A DNA stretch of 64,000 nucleotides from Flavobacteriales bacterium (GTDB taxonomy: Bacteria > Bacteroidota > Bacteroidia > Flavobacteriales_F > PHOS-HE28): contig JADKCV010000004.1 in assembly GCA_016718655.1 (NCBI GenBank), forward strand, positions 124,001-188,000. The letters run 5' to 3'. Within the stretch, counting starts at the first letter, position 1; each line of letters starts with the position of its first letter. The notes below the pieces were generated by a model, which was not told the DNA's origin, searched no databases, and worked only from the letters and a program-made list of their open reading frames with translations. This document shows, one piece after another, positions 1-13,100 of this stretch. The position numbers and the translations under genes are program-made.

Positions 1-180
1 GAAATCGATCGCACTTGACGATTCACGAACGGATACCATGACGAACCCACTATCCAGCCAGATGGGTGCATAATCCTCCCCTGGAATGGCGAGGTCGACC
101 ATGGTCACCTCGTGGATCTCTTGTGCCCATACCGAGTAGGTGCACAGGCACAATGCTGCTATGGGGATGGCTTTCAGCAT
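1..180 (-). CDS. Exported protein, N-terminal part only (probable OmpA/PD40-type partner of PorP)
   Basis: The minus strand opens with ATG at 180 and runs without a stop for 60 codons off the left edge. The first 20 or so residues are a signal peptide (MLKAIPIAALCLC, ending at a VWAQ/E cleavage site). The following residues (APIWLDSGFVMVSVRES) resemble the start of a PD40/TolB-like propeller. It lies 4 bp after the PorP/SprF stop. In Bacteroidota, PorP/SprF genes are commonly followed by OmpA-family proteins with PD40 repeats, so that is the best guess, but the window holds no C-terminal OmpA domain to prove it. Too short for the standard ORF list. Confidence 0.7.
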   Translation of the reverse strand, partial: MLKAIPIAALCLCTYSVWAQEIHEVTMVDLAIPGEDYAPIWLDSGFVMVSVRESSSAIDF

Positions 181-184
181 CGGT

Positions 185-1111
185 CTAGAAATAGCGGGGG
201 TCCTTGACCCTGATGCGATAACCGAATTCATACTGGAGCATGAGCTCATGGGACCCATCGTGATAGGAGCGGATGGCGGAAAGACCCATGTCGTAGGAAT
301 ACCCCAAGCGCCATTGGGGATTGGGGAGGAATTCGACGGAGCCGATCAGTGCATCGCCGGTACGGTACGATACGCCGAGCCACACTTTGTCACGTAATAT
401 GAAGTTGGAAGAGAGGTCCGCCTGAAGGCCGCTCTCAGTCCGATAGCGGACCATGGTGGAGGGTTTCCACTTCAACAGGTCGGATACATCGAACAGTATG
501 CCCCCGGTAAGCATGGGCTGCGCATCAAGCTTCACATCGCTTAATACGGTCGTTGCGTCACTCAGGTTATAGTTGTGCAGAAGCAGGAACGGAAGTGAGA
601 ATCCAACGAACCAACTCTTGTTGTAGTAGTATGCACCTGCACTGAAATTGGGCCTGATGGCATGTCGGGTATCCACGGCGAACACTTGATCGCCTGCTTG
701 CTGGATGGCCACCTCGGTCCAACGAGCCCTGAAGAGCGTCGCCCCAACCCCAAGGCCAAGTGCGAGTTTGGCCTTGTTGGGCATTCGAAGCCGATATGCG
801 TAGGAGGTGAAAACGCCGGTTTGCTCCGATACGCCGATCCGGTCGTTCAGGATCATGAGACCGAGGCCAACCTTACGACGAGCAACAGGAGCGTGGATGC
901 TTAACGTTTGGGACACCGGCGCACCTTCGAAGCCGACCCATTGCTGCCTGTAGGAAAGGTTCGCCGCTAGCGCATCCCGACTACCCGCATAGGCTGGATT
1001 GATCACCAGACCATTGAACAGGTATTGACTGGTCAATGGGGAATGCTGGGCCTGGGTAACGCCATGGGCGACCAGTCCTGAAAGGGCTATCAGTGTGACG
1101 AGGATCCTCAC
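185..1111 (-). CDS. PorP/SprF family type IX secretion system membrane protein
   Basis: A 308-residue outer-membrane beta-barrel protein with an N-terminal signal peptide (cleavage near VTQAQ). It shows the family hallmarks: an early SQYLFNGLVINPAYAGSRD stretch, then NLSYRQQWVGFEGAP, and alternating beta strands to an aromatic C-terminus (DPRYF). PorP/SprF proteins act with the T9SS, and SprF-like members are needed for export of type B (gliding-motility-associated) cargo. The start is GTG at 1111, overlapping the TGA of the upstream giant adhesin gene by 4 bp, which implies translational coupling. This pairing strongly suggests that this protein is the dedicated export partner of the adhesin. 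Confidence 0.93.
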   Translation of the reverse strand: MRILVTLIALSGLVAHGVTQAQHSPLTSQYLFNGLVINPAYAGSRDALAANLSYRQQWVGFEGAPVSQTLSIHAPVARRKVGLGLMILNDRIGVSEQTGVFTSYAYRLRMPNKAKLALGLGVGATLFRARWTEVAIQQAGDQVFAVDTRHAIRPNFSAGAYYYNKSWFVGFSLPFLLLHNYNLSDATTVLSDVKLDAQPMLTGGILFDVSDLLKWKPSTMVRYRTESGLQADLSSNFILRDKVWLGVSYRTGDALIGSVEFLPNPQWRLGYSYDMGLSAIRSYHDGSHELMLQYEFGYRIRVKDPRYF

Positions 1112-4100
1112 CGTTTGATGATGACGTGGCCGTTGTACGTGCGTTCGTTGCCAAGGTTCAGCACATAGAAATAGGTGCCGTCAGGTAGCTCCTTGCCGTT
1201 GTCCGACCGGCCACTCCATTCGTTGGCGTAATCATCCGAGGTGAAGACCTGTTGTCCCCATCGATTGAAGACCTTGACCTTCGATCCAGGATGGTTGCCT
1301 AGGCCGGTGATCCGGAAGGTGTCGTTCACGCCATCGCCGTTGGGGGAATAACCCTCGGGTATGAAGAGGTCGAGCACAGTGATGAGCACGGTATCGCTCA
1401 CTGAGGAACAGGTGTTCAATGAAGCGTTCAGGATCAGTAGGTGATCGCCTGGCGACAGATCGTTCAAGTAGGCTGTGGGTTCATCAGCATCGAACAGCGT
1501 TCCTGGTCCGGTAAGGACGGTCCACAGCAGGTCGGCTCCTACGGTGGCTGATCCATTGAGTACGGTGTTCGTGGACATTTCCAGTATTTGGTCCGTGCCG
1601 GCGTTCACCCAGAGTCCCGTTCCTGGGTCAAGGAAGGTCACTTGGGCCGTATCCTGAGCTAGGCAACCACCGGAGTTCACTGTCCAGACCAATGAGAAAG
1701 TACCAATGGAGTTCGAACCGATCAGGGCATCGGAAGCCTGGAGATCACTACCGGTGAGTTCCGCAGGCAGTGTCCAAAGGCCGATGCCATTGGTGATCAT
1801 GGCTTGCATTCCCACTTCATTGCCACAGGTCGATAGATCCGGGCCGGCGTTGGCATTGGGCGTGGGCAACACTTCCACCACGAGCACTGACTGTGCCGAG
1901 CACGTTCCATCGCTCCAGGAGTATCCTAGGGCATGAGCGCCAGGTGAGGTTGGCGTGAATGAAGCGTTCAGCACATCATCCCCGATCCAGGTTCCACCTG
2001 TAGGAGTTGCAAGAGCGCTCAGTTCGACAGGTGCTCCACCTTCGCACTGCGGTCCGACGGGTATGATACTGATGGTAGGTATTGCCCGTATTTCAACGGT
2101 GGTGCTGTCCATCGAGGGGCAATTACCGAGGAATCCATGTCGTACGGTGTAGATCCCCGGTGCACTCGCATCAGGCAATAGGATACCGGTGATCGGATCG
2201 ATCATTAGGCCGTCAGGAGTGGATGTGAACGAACCGCCCTGTTCTGCCACCCATGGGCTAGGGGGCATGGCACTGCTACAATACACTGGCTGTGCATAAT
2301 AGAACGCTGCATCCGCAGGGGACCCTATCGTGAGTACGAGCGTGTCCGTATGACAATCACTCGCACTGATGTAAGTGCCGCTCTGCGCGTAGGTCTGGTT
2401 GTTCACGGTCCAGGTGTAGCTACCACAAGCCACTTCAGTGATGGTGGTACCGGTGCTTGGCGTGATATTCAGGACCAGCGTATCGGTGTGGCAGCCCACA
2501 GTGTGGATGTAAATTCCGCTCTGCTGATAGTTGACGCCGTTAGCGGTCCACGTGTAGTCGCCGCACGCACTGATCGTCGTAGTGTTGTTGGTGCTCGGCG
2601 TGATGGTCAGCACCAGGGTCTCGGTGTTGCAACCGGTCACGCTCGTGTAGGTACCGCTCTGGGCGTAGGTCGTGTTGTTGACCGCCCAGTTGTACGTGTC
2701 GCACGCACTGATCGTGGTGGTGTTGTTGGTGCTCGGGGTAATGGTCAGCACCAAGGTCTCGGTGTTGCACCCGGTCACGCTCGTGTAGGTGCCACTCTGC
2801 GTGTAGGTCGTGTTGTTGACCGCCCAGTTGTACGTGTCGCACGCACTGATCGTCGTAGTGTTGTTGGTGCTCGGGGTGATGGTCAGCACCAGGGTCTCGG
2901 TGTTGCACCCGGTCACGCTCGTGTAGGTGCCGCTCTGGGTGTAGGTGGTTCCGTTCTCGCTCCAGGTGTACGTGTCGCACGCACTGATCGTCGTAGTGTT
3001 GTTGGCGCTCGGCGTGATGGTCAGCACCAGGGTCTCGGTGCTGCACCCGGTCACGCTCGTGTAGGTACCGCTCTGGGCGTAGGTCGTGTTGTTGACCGCC
3101 CAGTTGTACGTGTCGCACGCACTGATCGTGGTGGTGATGTTGGTGCTCGGCGTGATGGTCAGCACCAGGGTCTCGGTGTTGCAACCGGTCACACTCGTGT
3201 AGGTACCGCTCTGGGTGTAGGTCGTGTTGTTGACCGCCCAGTTGTAGCGTGTCGCACGCACTGATCGTGGTGGTGATGTTGGTGCTCGGCGTGATGGTCA
3301 GCACCAGGGTCTCCGGTGCTGCAACCGGTCACACTCGTGTAGGTACCGCTGGTGGTGTAGGTGGTTCCGTTCTCGCTCCAGGTGTAGCTATCGCACGCAC
3401 TGATCGTCGTAGTGTTGTTGGTGCTCGGCGTGATGGTCAGCACCAGGGTCTCGGTGTTGCAACCGGTCACACTCGTGTAGGTGCCACTCTGCGTGTAGGT
3501 GGTTCCGTTCTCGCTCCAGGTGTACGTGTCGCACGCACTGATCGTCGTAGTGTTGTTGGCGCTCGGCGTGATGGTCAGCACCAAGGTCTCGGTGTTGCAC
3601 CCGGTCACGCTCGTGTAGGTGCCGCTCTGGGTGTAGGTGGTTCCGTTCTCGCTCCAGTGTACGTGTCGCACGCACTGATCGTCGTAGTGTTGTTGGCGCT
3701 CGGCGTGATGGTCAGCACCAGGGTCTCGGTGCTGCACCCGGTCACGCTCGTAGGTCCGCTCTGGGGTAGGTGGTCCGTTGGGGCGGGGCGTTGTGTTGTT
3801 GGGCTGGCGTGATGGTCAGCACCGGGTCGGCGGTCACGCTGTAGGTACCGCCTGGGTGTAGGTGGTTCCGTTTCGCCAGGTGTACGTCGCACGCACGACC
3901 GTGTGGTGTTGTTGGTGCTGGGTGATGGTCAGCACCAGGGTCTCCGTGCTGCACCGGTCACGCTCGTGTAGGTGCCGCTCTGGGTGTAGGTGGTTCCGTT
4001 CTCGCTCCAGGTGTACGTGTCGCACGCACCGATGTCGTAGTGTTGTTGGCGCTGGGTGATGGTCAACACCAGGGTCTCGGTGCTGCACCCGGTCACGCTC

Positions 4101-7100
4101 GTGTAGGTGCCGCTCTGGGTGTAGGTGGTTCCGTTCGCACTCCAGGTGTAGCTATCGCACGCGGTCTCCGTGGTGGTGGTGTTGGTACTTGGCGTTATGG
4201 TCAGCACCAGGGTCTCGGTGTTGCAACCGGTCACGCTCGTGTAGGTACCGCTCTGGGCGTAGGTCGTGTTGTTGACCGCCCAGTTGTACGTGTCGCACGC
4301 ACTGATCGTGGTGGTGTTGTTGGTGCTTGGCGTGATGGTCAGCACCAGGGTCTCGGTGCTGCACGCGGTCACGCTCGTGTAAGTGCCGCTCTGGGTGTAG
4401 GTGGTTCCGTTCTCGCTCCAGGTGTACGTGTCGCACGCACTGATCGTCGTAGTGTTGTTGGTGCTCGGGGTGATGGTCAGCACCAGGGTCTCGGTGTTGC
4501 ACCCGATCACACTCGTGTAGGTGCCGCTCTGGGTGTAGGTGGTTCCGTTCTCGCTCCAGGTGTATGTGTCGCACGCACTGATCGTCGCGGTGTTGTTGGT
4601 GCTCGGTGTGATGGTCAGCACCAGGGTCTCGGTGCTGCACCCGGTCACGCTCGTGTAGGTACCGCTCTGGGTGTAGGTGGTTCCGTTCTCGCTCCAGGCG
4701 TATGTGTCGCACGCACTGATCGTCGTAGTGTTGTTGGTGCTTGGCGTGATGGTCAGCACCAGGGTCTCGGTGTTGCACCCGATCACACTCGTGTAGGTGC
4801 CGCTCTGGGTGTAGGTGGTTCCGTTCTCGCTCCAGGTGTACGTGTCGCACGCACTGATCGTCGTAGTGTTGTTGGTGCTTGGCGTGATGGTCAGCACCAG
4901 GGTCTCGGTGCTGCACGCGGTCACGCTCGTGTAGGTGCCGCTCTGGGTGTAGGTGGTTCCGTTCTCGCTCCAGGTGTACGTGTCGCACGCACTGATCGTC
5001 GTAGTGTTGTTGGTACTTGGCGTGATGGTCAGCACCAGGGTCTCGGTGCTGCACGCGGTCACGCTCGTGTAGGTACCGCTCTGGGTGTAGGTCGTGTTGT
5101 TGACCGCCCAGTTGTACGTGTCGCACGCACTGATCGTGGTGGTGATGTTGGTGCTCGGCGTGATGGTCAGCACCAGGGTCTCGGTGCTGCACGCGGTCAC
5201 ACTTGTGTAGGTACCGCTCTGGGTGTAGGTGGTTCCGTTCTCGCTCCAGGTGTACGTGTCGCACGCCGATGACCGTCGTAGTGTTGTTGGTGCTCGGTGT
5301 GATGGTCAGCACCAGGGTCTCGGTGTTGCACCCGATCACACTCGTGTAGGTGCCGCTCTGGGTGTAGGTGGTTCCGTTCTCGCTCCAGGTGTACGTGTCG
5401 CACGCACTGATCGTCGTAGTGTTGTTGGCGCTCGGTGTGATGGTCAGCACCAGGGTCTCGGTGCTGCACCCGGTCACGCTCGTGTAGGTACCGCTCTGGG
5501 TGTAGGTGGTTCCGTTCTCGCTCCAGGCGTATGTGTCGCACGCACTGATCGTCGTAGTGTTGTTGGTGCTCGGGGTGATGGTCAGCACCAGGGTCTCGGT
5601 GTTGCACCCGGTCACGCTCGTGTAGGTACCGCTCTGGGTGTAGGTCTGTCCGTTTTCGCTCCAGAAGTAGCTGTCGCAGGAGGAGGCGTTCTCGGTGTTG
5701 TTGGTGCTCGGCGTGATGGTCAGCACCAGGGTCTCGGTGCTGCACCCGGTCACGCTCGTGTAGGTGCCGCTCTGGGTGTAGGTGGTTCCGTTCTCGCTCC
5801 AGGTGTACGTGTCACACGCACTGATCGTCGTAGTGTTGTTGGTGCTCGGCGTGATGGTCAGCACCAGGGTCTCGGTGCTGCACCCGGTCACGCTCGTGTA
5901 GGTGCCGCTCTGGGTGTAGGTGGTTCCGTTCTCGCTCCAGGTGTATGTGTCGCACGCACTGATCGTCGTAGTGTTGTTGGTGCTCGGCGTGATGGTCAGC
6001 ACCAGGGTCTCGGTGTTGCACCCGGTCACGCTCGTGTAGGTACCGCTCTGGGTGTAGGTCGTGTTGTTGACCGCCCAGTTGTACGTGTCGCACGCACTGA
6101 TCGTGGTGGTGATGTTGGTGCTCGGTGTGATGGTCAGCACCAGGGTCTCGGTGCTGCACCCGGTCACGCTCGTGTAGGTGCCGCTCTGGGTGTAGGTGGT
6201 TCCGTTCTCGTTCCAGGTGTAGCTATCGCACGAGGAGTCCGTGGTGGTGTTGTTGGCGCTTGGCGTGATGGTCAGCACCAGGGTCTCGGTGTTGCACCCG
6301 GTCACACTCGTGTAGGTGCCGCTCTGGGTGTAGGTGGTTCCGTTCTCGCCCAGGTGTACGTGTCGCACGCACTGATCGTCGTAGTGTTGTTGGAAGTGTT
6401 TTGAATGGTCAGTTCGAACCAATCGCTCGATGCACAAGGTCCGGCAGATACCAAACCGATATTGTAGGTGTTCGGAACGATGGTGTTCAACAGCGTGATC
6501 GCACCAGTGTTCGGGTCGATCGAAAGCGCTGTCGGGGCCGTGAAATAGGCGCCGGGTGTGAACGGAACGGCAATGGTGGGTAGAATGGTTGATCCGTCAG
6601 CGCAAAAGCTGGTGGCTGCATACTCGAGGACCACCACGGGGCTTGTATTGACGACAACGCTCTGCACCGCACTTGCTGCGCTGCATCCGTTCGCATCGGT
6701 TACGATCACGCTGTAGCTACCGCCCGTATTCACAACAATGCTCGGTGTTGTGGAGCCGGTGCTCCAGGTGTTGCCCGTGGCGCTGCTGCTGGTCAGGGTC
6801 ACGCTGCCACCGGTGCAGAAGGCCAAAGGACCGTCGGCGCTGATCGTGGGTGTTGCAGGGTTCGGGTTCACGGTCACAGTCGTACCCGCGCTGGTCGCGC
6901 TGCAGCCATTGCCGTCGGTCACGGTCACCGAATAGTTGCCAGAGGCGTTCGCCGTGATGCTCTGGGTGGTCGCACCCGTGCTCCACACATTGCCCGTGGC
7001 ACTGCTGCTGGTCAACGTAACGCTGCCACCGGCGCAGAAGGTCAACGGACCACCTGCAGTGATCGTCGGCGTAGCGGGATCCGGGTTCACGGTTACGGTC

Positions 7101-10100
7101 GTACCCGCGCTCGTCGCGCTGCAGCCGTTACCATTGGTCACCGTCACGCTGTAAGTACCCGAGGTGCTCACCGTGATGGACTGGGTCGTGGAACCGGTGC
7201 TCCACACATTGCCCGCAGCACTGCTGCTGGTCAAGGTCACGTTGCCACCGGCACAGAAGGTCAACGGACCGCCGGCACTGATCGTCGGCGTGGCTGGGTT
7301 GGGGTTCACCGTTACGGTCGTACCCGTGCTCGTCGCGCTGCATCCATTGCCATTGGTCACCGTAACGCTGTAGGTGCCCGAGGTGCTCACCGTGATGGAC
7401 TGGGTCGTGGAACCGGTGCTCCACACATTGCCCGCAGCACTGCTGCTGGTCAAGGTCACGTTGCCACCGGCACAGAAGGTCAACGGACCGCCGGCACTGA
7501 TCGTCGGCGTGGCTGGGTTGGGGTTCACCGTTACGGTCGTACCCGTGCTCGTCGCGCTGCATCCATTGCCATTGGTCACTGTAACGTTGTAAGTGCCCGA
7601 GGTGCTCACCGTGATCGCTTGGGTCGTGGCGCCCGTGCTCCACACATTGCCCGTAGCACTGCTGCTGGTCAGCGTTACGCTGCCACCGGCGCAGAAGGTC
7701 AACGGACCGCCGGCACTGATCGTCGGCGTGGCGGGGGTTGGGGTTCACCGTTACGGTCGTACCCGCGCTCGTCGCGCTGCATCCATTGCCGTTGGTCACC
7801 GTCACGCTGTAGGTACCCGAGGTGCTCACCGTGATCGCTTGGGTCGTGGCGCCCGTGCTCCACACATTGCCCGTGGCACTGCTGCTGGTCAGCGTTACGC
7901 TGCCACCGGCGCAGAAGGTCAACGGACCGCCGGCACCGATCGTCGGCGTGGCTGGGTTGGTGTTCACCGTTACGGTCGTACCCGCGCTCGTCGCGCTGCA
8001 TCCATTGCCATTGGTCACCGTCACGCTGTAGGTGCCGGAGGCGTTCACCGTGATGCTTTGTATGGTCTCGCCCGTGCTCCACACATTACCCGTAGCACTG
8101 CTGCTGGTCAGTGTTACACTGCTACCGGAGCAGAAGGCCAAAGGACCGTCGGCGCTGATCGTGGGCGTTGCGGGGTTCGGGTTCACGGTCACAGTCGTAC
8201 CCGCGCTTGTTGCGCTGCATCCATTGCCATTGGTCACCGTCACGCTGTAGGTGCCCGAGGTGTTCACCGTGATCGCTTGGGTCGTGGCGCCCGTGCTCCA
8301 CACATTGCCCGCAGCACTGCTGCTGGTCAGCGTTACGCTGCCACCGGCGCAGAAGGTCAACGGACCGCCCGCACTGATCGTCGGCGTAGCGGGATCCGGG
8401 TTCACGGTTACGGTCGTACCCGCGCTCGTCGCGCTGCATCCATTGCCATTGGTCACCGTAACGCTGTAGGTACCCGAGGTGCTCACCGTGATCGCTTGGG
8501 TCGTGGCGCCCGTGCTCCACACATTGCCCGTAGCACTGCTGCTGGTCAACGTTACGCTGCCACCGGAGCAGAAGGTCAACGGACCGCCCGCACTGATCGT
8601 CGGCGTGGCTGGGTTGGGGTTCACCGTTACGGTCGTACCCGCGCTGGTCGCGCTGCATCCATTGCCATTGGTCACCGTCACGCTGTAGGTACCCGAGGTG
8701 CTCACCGTGATGGACTGGGTCGTGGCGCCCGTGCTCCACACATTGCCCGTAGCACTGCTGCTGGTCAGCGTTACGCTGCCACCGGCGCAGAAGGTCAACG
8801 GACCGCCTGCACCGATCGTCGGCGTGGCTGGGTTGGTGTTCACCGTTACGGTCGTACCCGCGCTCGTCGCGCTACATCCATTGCCATTGGTCACCGTAAC
8901 GCTGTAGGTACCCGAGGTGCTCACCGTGATCGCTTGGGTCGTGGCGCCTGTGCTCCACACATTACCCGTAGCACTGCTGCTGGTCAAGGTCACGTAGCCA
9001 CCGGCACAGAAGGTCAACGGACCACCTGCAGTGATCGTCGGCGTAGCGGGATCCGGGTTCACGGTTACGGTCGTACCCGCGCTCGTCGCGCTGCAGCCAT
9101 TGCCGTCGGTCACGGTCACCGAATAGTTGCCAGACGCGTTCGCCGTGATGCTCTGGGTGGTCGCACCCGTGCTCCACACATTACCCGTAGCACTGCTGCT
9201 GGTCAGCGTTACGCTGCCACCGGCGCAGAAGGTCAACGGACCACCCGCACCGATCGTCGGCGTGGCTGGGTTGGGGTTCACCGTTACGGTCGTACCCGCG
9301 CTCGTCGCGCTGCATCCATTGCCATTGGTCACCGTCACGCTGTAGGTGCCCGAGGTGCTCACCGTGATCGCTTGGGTCGTGGCACCCGTGCTCCACACAT
9401 TGCCCGTAGCACTGCTGCTGGTCAAGGTCACGTTGCCACCGGCACAGAAGGTCAACGGACCACCTGCAGTGATCGTCGGCGTTGCGGGGTTCGGGTTCAC
9501 GGTCACAGTCGTACCCGCGCTGGTCGCGCTGCATCCATTGCCATTGGTCACCGTCACGCTGTAGGTACCCGAGGTGCTCACTGTGATGGACTGGGTCGTG
9601 GCGCCCGTGCTCCACACATTACCCGTAGCACTGCTGCTGGTCAGCGTTACGCTGCCACCGGCGCAGAAGGTCAACGGACCACCGGCACCGATCGTCGGCG
9701 TGGCTGGGTTGGGGTTCACCGTTACGGTCGTACCCGCGCTCGTCGCGCTGCATCCATTGCCATTGGTCACTGTAACGTTGTAAGTGCCCGAGGTGCTCAC
9801 CGTGATGGACTGGTCCGTGGAACCGGTGCTCCACACATTGCCCGTAGCACTGCTGCTGGTCAAGGTCACGTTGCCACCGGCACAGAAGGTCAACGGACCA
9901 CCTGCAGTGATCGTCGGAGTCGGGGGAGCTCCATCGAGCACACGAACAACGGTCGAACAGGTACTGGTCAGACGACCATCGGTCACGGTGTAGGTCACGG
10001 TGGAATCGCCCACCGGCCACATGCCGTCTTCGGCATCCACATTCCAGGATGGATTACCGCAATTGTCCTCGACAAGGATCGGGCCTGGGATCAGCACTTC

Positions 10101-13100
10101 GCCCATGCAGTTGATCGTGGCAGGTACCTCCAGGGTATCCTGGCAGAGGATCGTTGGCGCTGTGTTATCGTGGATCCAGATGGTGTGGTTGTTCGGTCGC
10201 CCATTACCAAGGCTGTCCGTGATCCACATGGTCATTTGCACCAGATTCTCTCCGTGGAAAAGCGTTCCTGGTTCGGGGAACATATCGATCGTTGCACCAT
10301 TACAATCCTCGGCGGTCACGTAACTCCGAAGATCCGGGAACGCGAGATCGCAGTCGCCATTGAGGTAGAGTGGGAAGGAGTCCGTAAGGAGGCATACCAC
10401 CTCAGGAGCGGTGACATCCTCCACCGTGATGGTCCATTCACAAACGGACGTATTGCCATCATCATCCGCATGTGTTTCCCGGAAGCGGTGCGTGCCATGG
10501 GGAAGTGCGATGTTGGACCAGCCCGTTACATCCAGTTCGCTCGTGGTTCCTGCGAGCATGACCATTGTATTGCGGTCCGACTGTGTATCACCGTCGCACA
10601 CGTTTCCATCGGTTGATAGGATCGTAGGGAACACATAGGCCGTGGTGCAATCGTTCCCGACCAGTTCCAGCGTGTCGTTGGCAGGACAGTTGCTGAAGAT
10701 CGGCGGGATATTGTCAATGATCGTGATGCTGAACAGACAGTCCGCACTTCGCCCTGCAGCATCGGTCACCGTGTAGGTGACATCCGTCGTACCCAATGGA
10801 AATGGTGCTCCATTCGGAGGGCCACTGGTCTGGTTCAACGCGAGCCCAGGGCAGGGTACTTCGATGATGTATGGTAGCGTGATGGTGACGGGAACATCGT
10901 TCCATTCGCCGTCCCCGGTCATCATCACAGCGTCCTCGTCACCGAAGTTGTTCGGCTCTCCGTCCACCCAGTTCTCATAAACGAACGGTTCACCACTGTG
11001 CCAGAGGTACTCATCTTCCACGATCTGGTCCGTGAGACCGATCCAAACAGGATCGATGCCGATCGCGTTGATGGAAGCGTGGATGAAGTCGTTCTCCTCG
11101 ACCGTGCTGATGGACAACAGGTGATGCCCCATGCTCTGTGCAGCTGCGATCGCGGCATCGTACGTGGCGTCATACACGGAGATGTAGTATTGCTTGCCAT
11201 CGTGTGCACCCAACAGGTCGTACGTTGACAATGCGGCTGATGGAACGCACGATGGGCAATTGTCCGTGACCACAGGAACCGCCCAACTCGCCGGAAATGA
11301 GCACTCGAATGCCGCGGTGTGCAGCGACTGCGATGGTGGGCAGGTGATGGTCGGTGCTTCTCCGTCGGTCACCGTGACGGTGAATGAACAGCTGGCAGAA
11401 TTTCCATCCAGGTCCTGGAGCGTGTAGGTCACCAAGGATGATCCAACAGGGAAAGGACCGGGTGGTAGGCTCGGCGGAACCAGTATGGCATTGATCGCTC
11501 CTTCCTGTGCATCGAACCCTATGGGAACTGGATAGTTCACCACCGCCGTACATGAACCTGGATCGGTGTTCACGGGCGGCACAGTAGGGCAGGTGAGCTG
11601 TGGTGCATCGTTGGCACCCACGGTCACCATGAAGGAACACTCGCTCCATCGGCCGGCATCGTCCGAGAAACGCCAGCGCACTTCGGTGGTACCCAAGGGG
11701 AAGAGCGCGCCGGGCAGGTATCCCGTTTCCAACGAAGCGGTTACCGGGCTGCAATCGTTGGCCGTGGGAATGGTGTAGGAGAATGGCACGCTGGGATCTC
11801 CCGCATTCGCTACCACAACGGTCTGTCCATTCGGACAACTGGCAATGACCGGCGGAGTGATATCCTCCAACACCACCATGACGGACAGCGAATCGGAGTT
11901 ACCGCTGGCGTCAGTAGCGATGATCCATACTTCATCAGTGTTCGATATGGACGCTCCAGGTGCTGGTCGTTGGTGAAGTGTCACCGGACAGGCTTCGTCA
12001 ACAGTGGCTTGTGGGATGAGATCGGGCAGCAGACCTGAGCAACCAGGCCAACCTGAGGCAGGAATGGATACCGTGGTCGTGGGGAATGTGACGATAGGCT
12101 TTGTCCCATCCGAAACGACCACATGAAAGGACGCAGTGCTGGTGTTCCCTTGTGCGTCCATTGCGGTGTAGCCCACGGTGGTGGTCCCGACCGGGAATGT
12201 GGCCGGTGAAGCAGGACCAGCGGTCTGCCAAACAGCACAATCGAACTCGAGCAGGTGCCTTCGCGGTGTCAGCGGCAGGAATCCGTTATCGTCCCAGAAT
12301 CCGGTCGATGGTGCATTCAAGACGCCCCAATCCTGGTCGTCCAGTAACCAACCGTTCGGCCTTCCTGGACCCCAGTTCGTGAATGTCAGAGGTTCACCGT
12401 TGGCCCACTTCCACGTGCCCTCATTGTCAATGTCGTTCAGTCCGATGTAGGAGCCGATCCCTGTGGTAATGCCAGCAAGCCAGGTATTCTCTTGGACGCT
12501 CGATATCGTGGCCAGATGCCCACCAGTACTTTGAGCTGCGGTATTCGCGGCAGGCCAATAGCTTGTCGTGGTACTCAGGTAGTAGGCATGCCCGTTGAAG
12601 ACCCCCAATCGCGTGTATCCGGTTACCGAACCGGGGTCGCACGTGGTGCAACCGTCGTTGATGCTGGGCCTTGGCCAGGTGAAGTTGGCACCGCAACTTG
12701 TACCCGTGATCAACGCTTGGTCCGAAGGGAGACCGGTTATGGTCGGAGGCGCGTTATCGGGTACGATGCTCAGCGTATTGGATGTTCCAACCGGGCACGT
12801 TGCACTGGCTAGGACAACGCGGAGCTGGACCGGTTGCGAGATACCATTCAGGTCAAAGCTGGAGGGGTTGGAGGAGACCGCGGTCCAGTTGGTGCCTCCG
12901 TTGGTACTGATCTCCCAGGTCTGTCCGCTGGAATTGCTTGACACCAGGGAATACGACGTGGTCGCCCCGGGGCAGACCGACAGCGGCCCGGACAAGGTTC
13001 CCGATGGGGAAGGGTCGATGGTGATGCTCCTTGTGGTACTGAAAGCACAACTTCCCGCTGATACCGTGTAGGAGATCGTACGAACACCCGTACCTCCGGT

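Noticed and set aside
4040..6404. Long plus-strand frames over the 46-aa array
   Set aside because: Antisense frames of 138-bp units (a multiple of three), so absence of stops is inherited by every copy. No protein family resembles the product.
2325..9920. Tandem direct repeats as a possible CRISPR array
   Set aside because: Units are 138 or 219 bp, contiguous, without spacers, and encode protein modules.
7593..10616. A 1,007-aa open frame on the plus strand across the 73-aa repeat array
   Set aside because: It is antisense to the repeat array and only long because each 219-bp unit is free of stops in that frame. Its product is Arg/His/Ala-rich with no signal peptide or domain.
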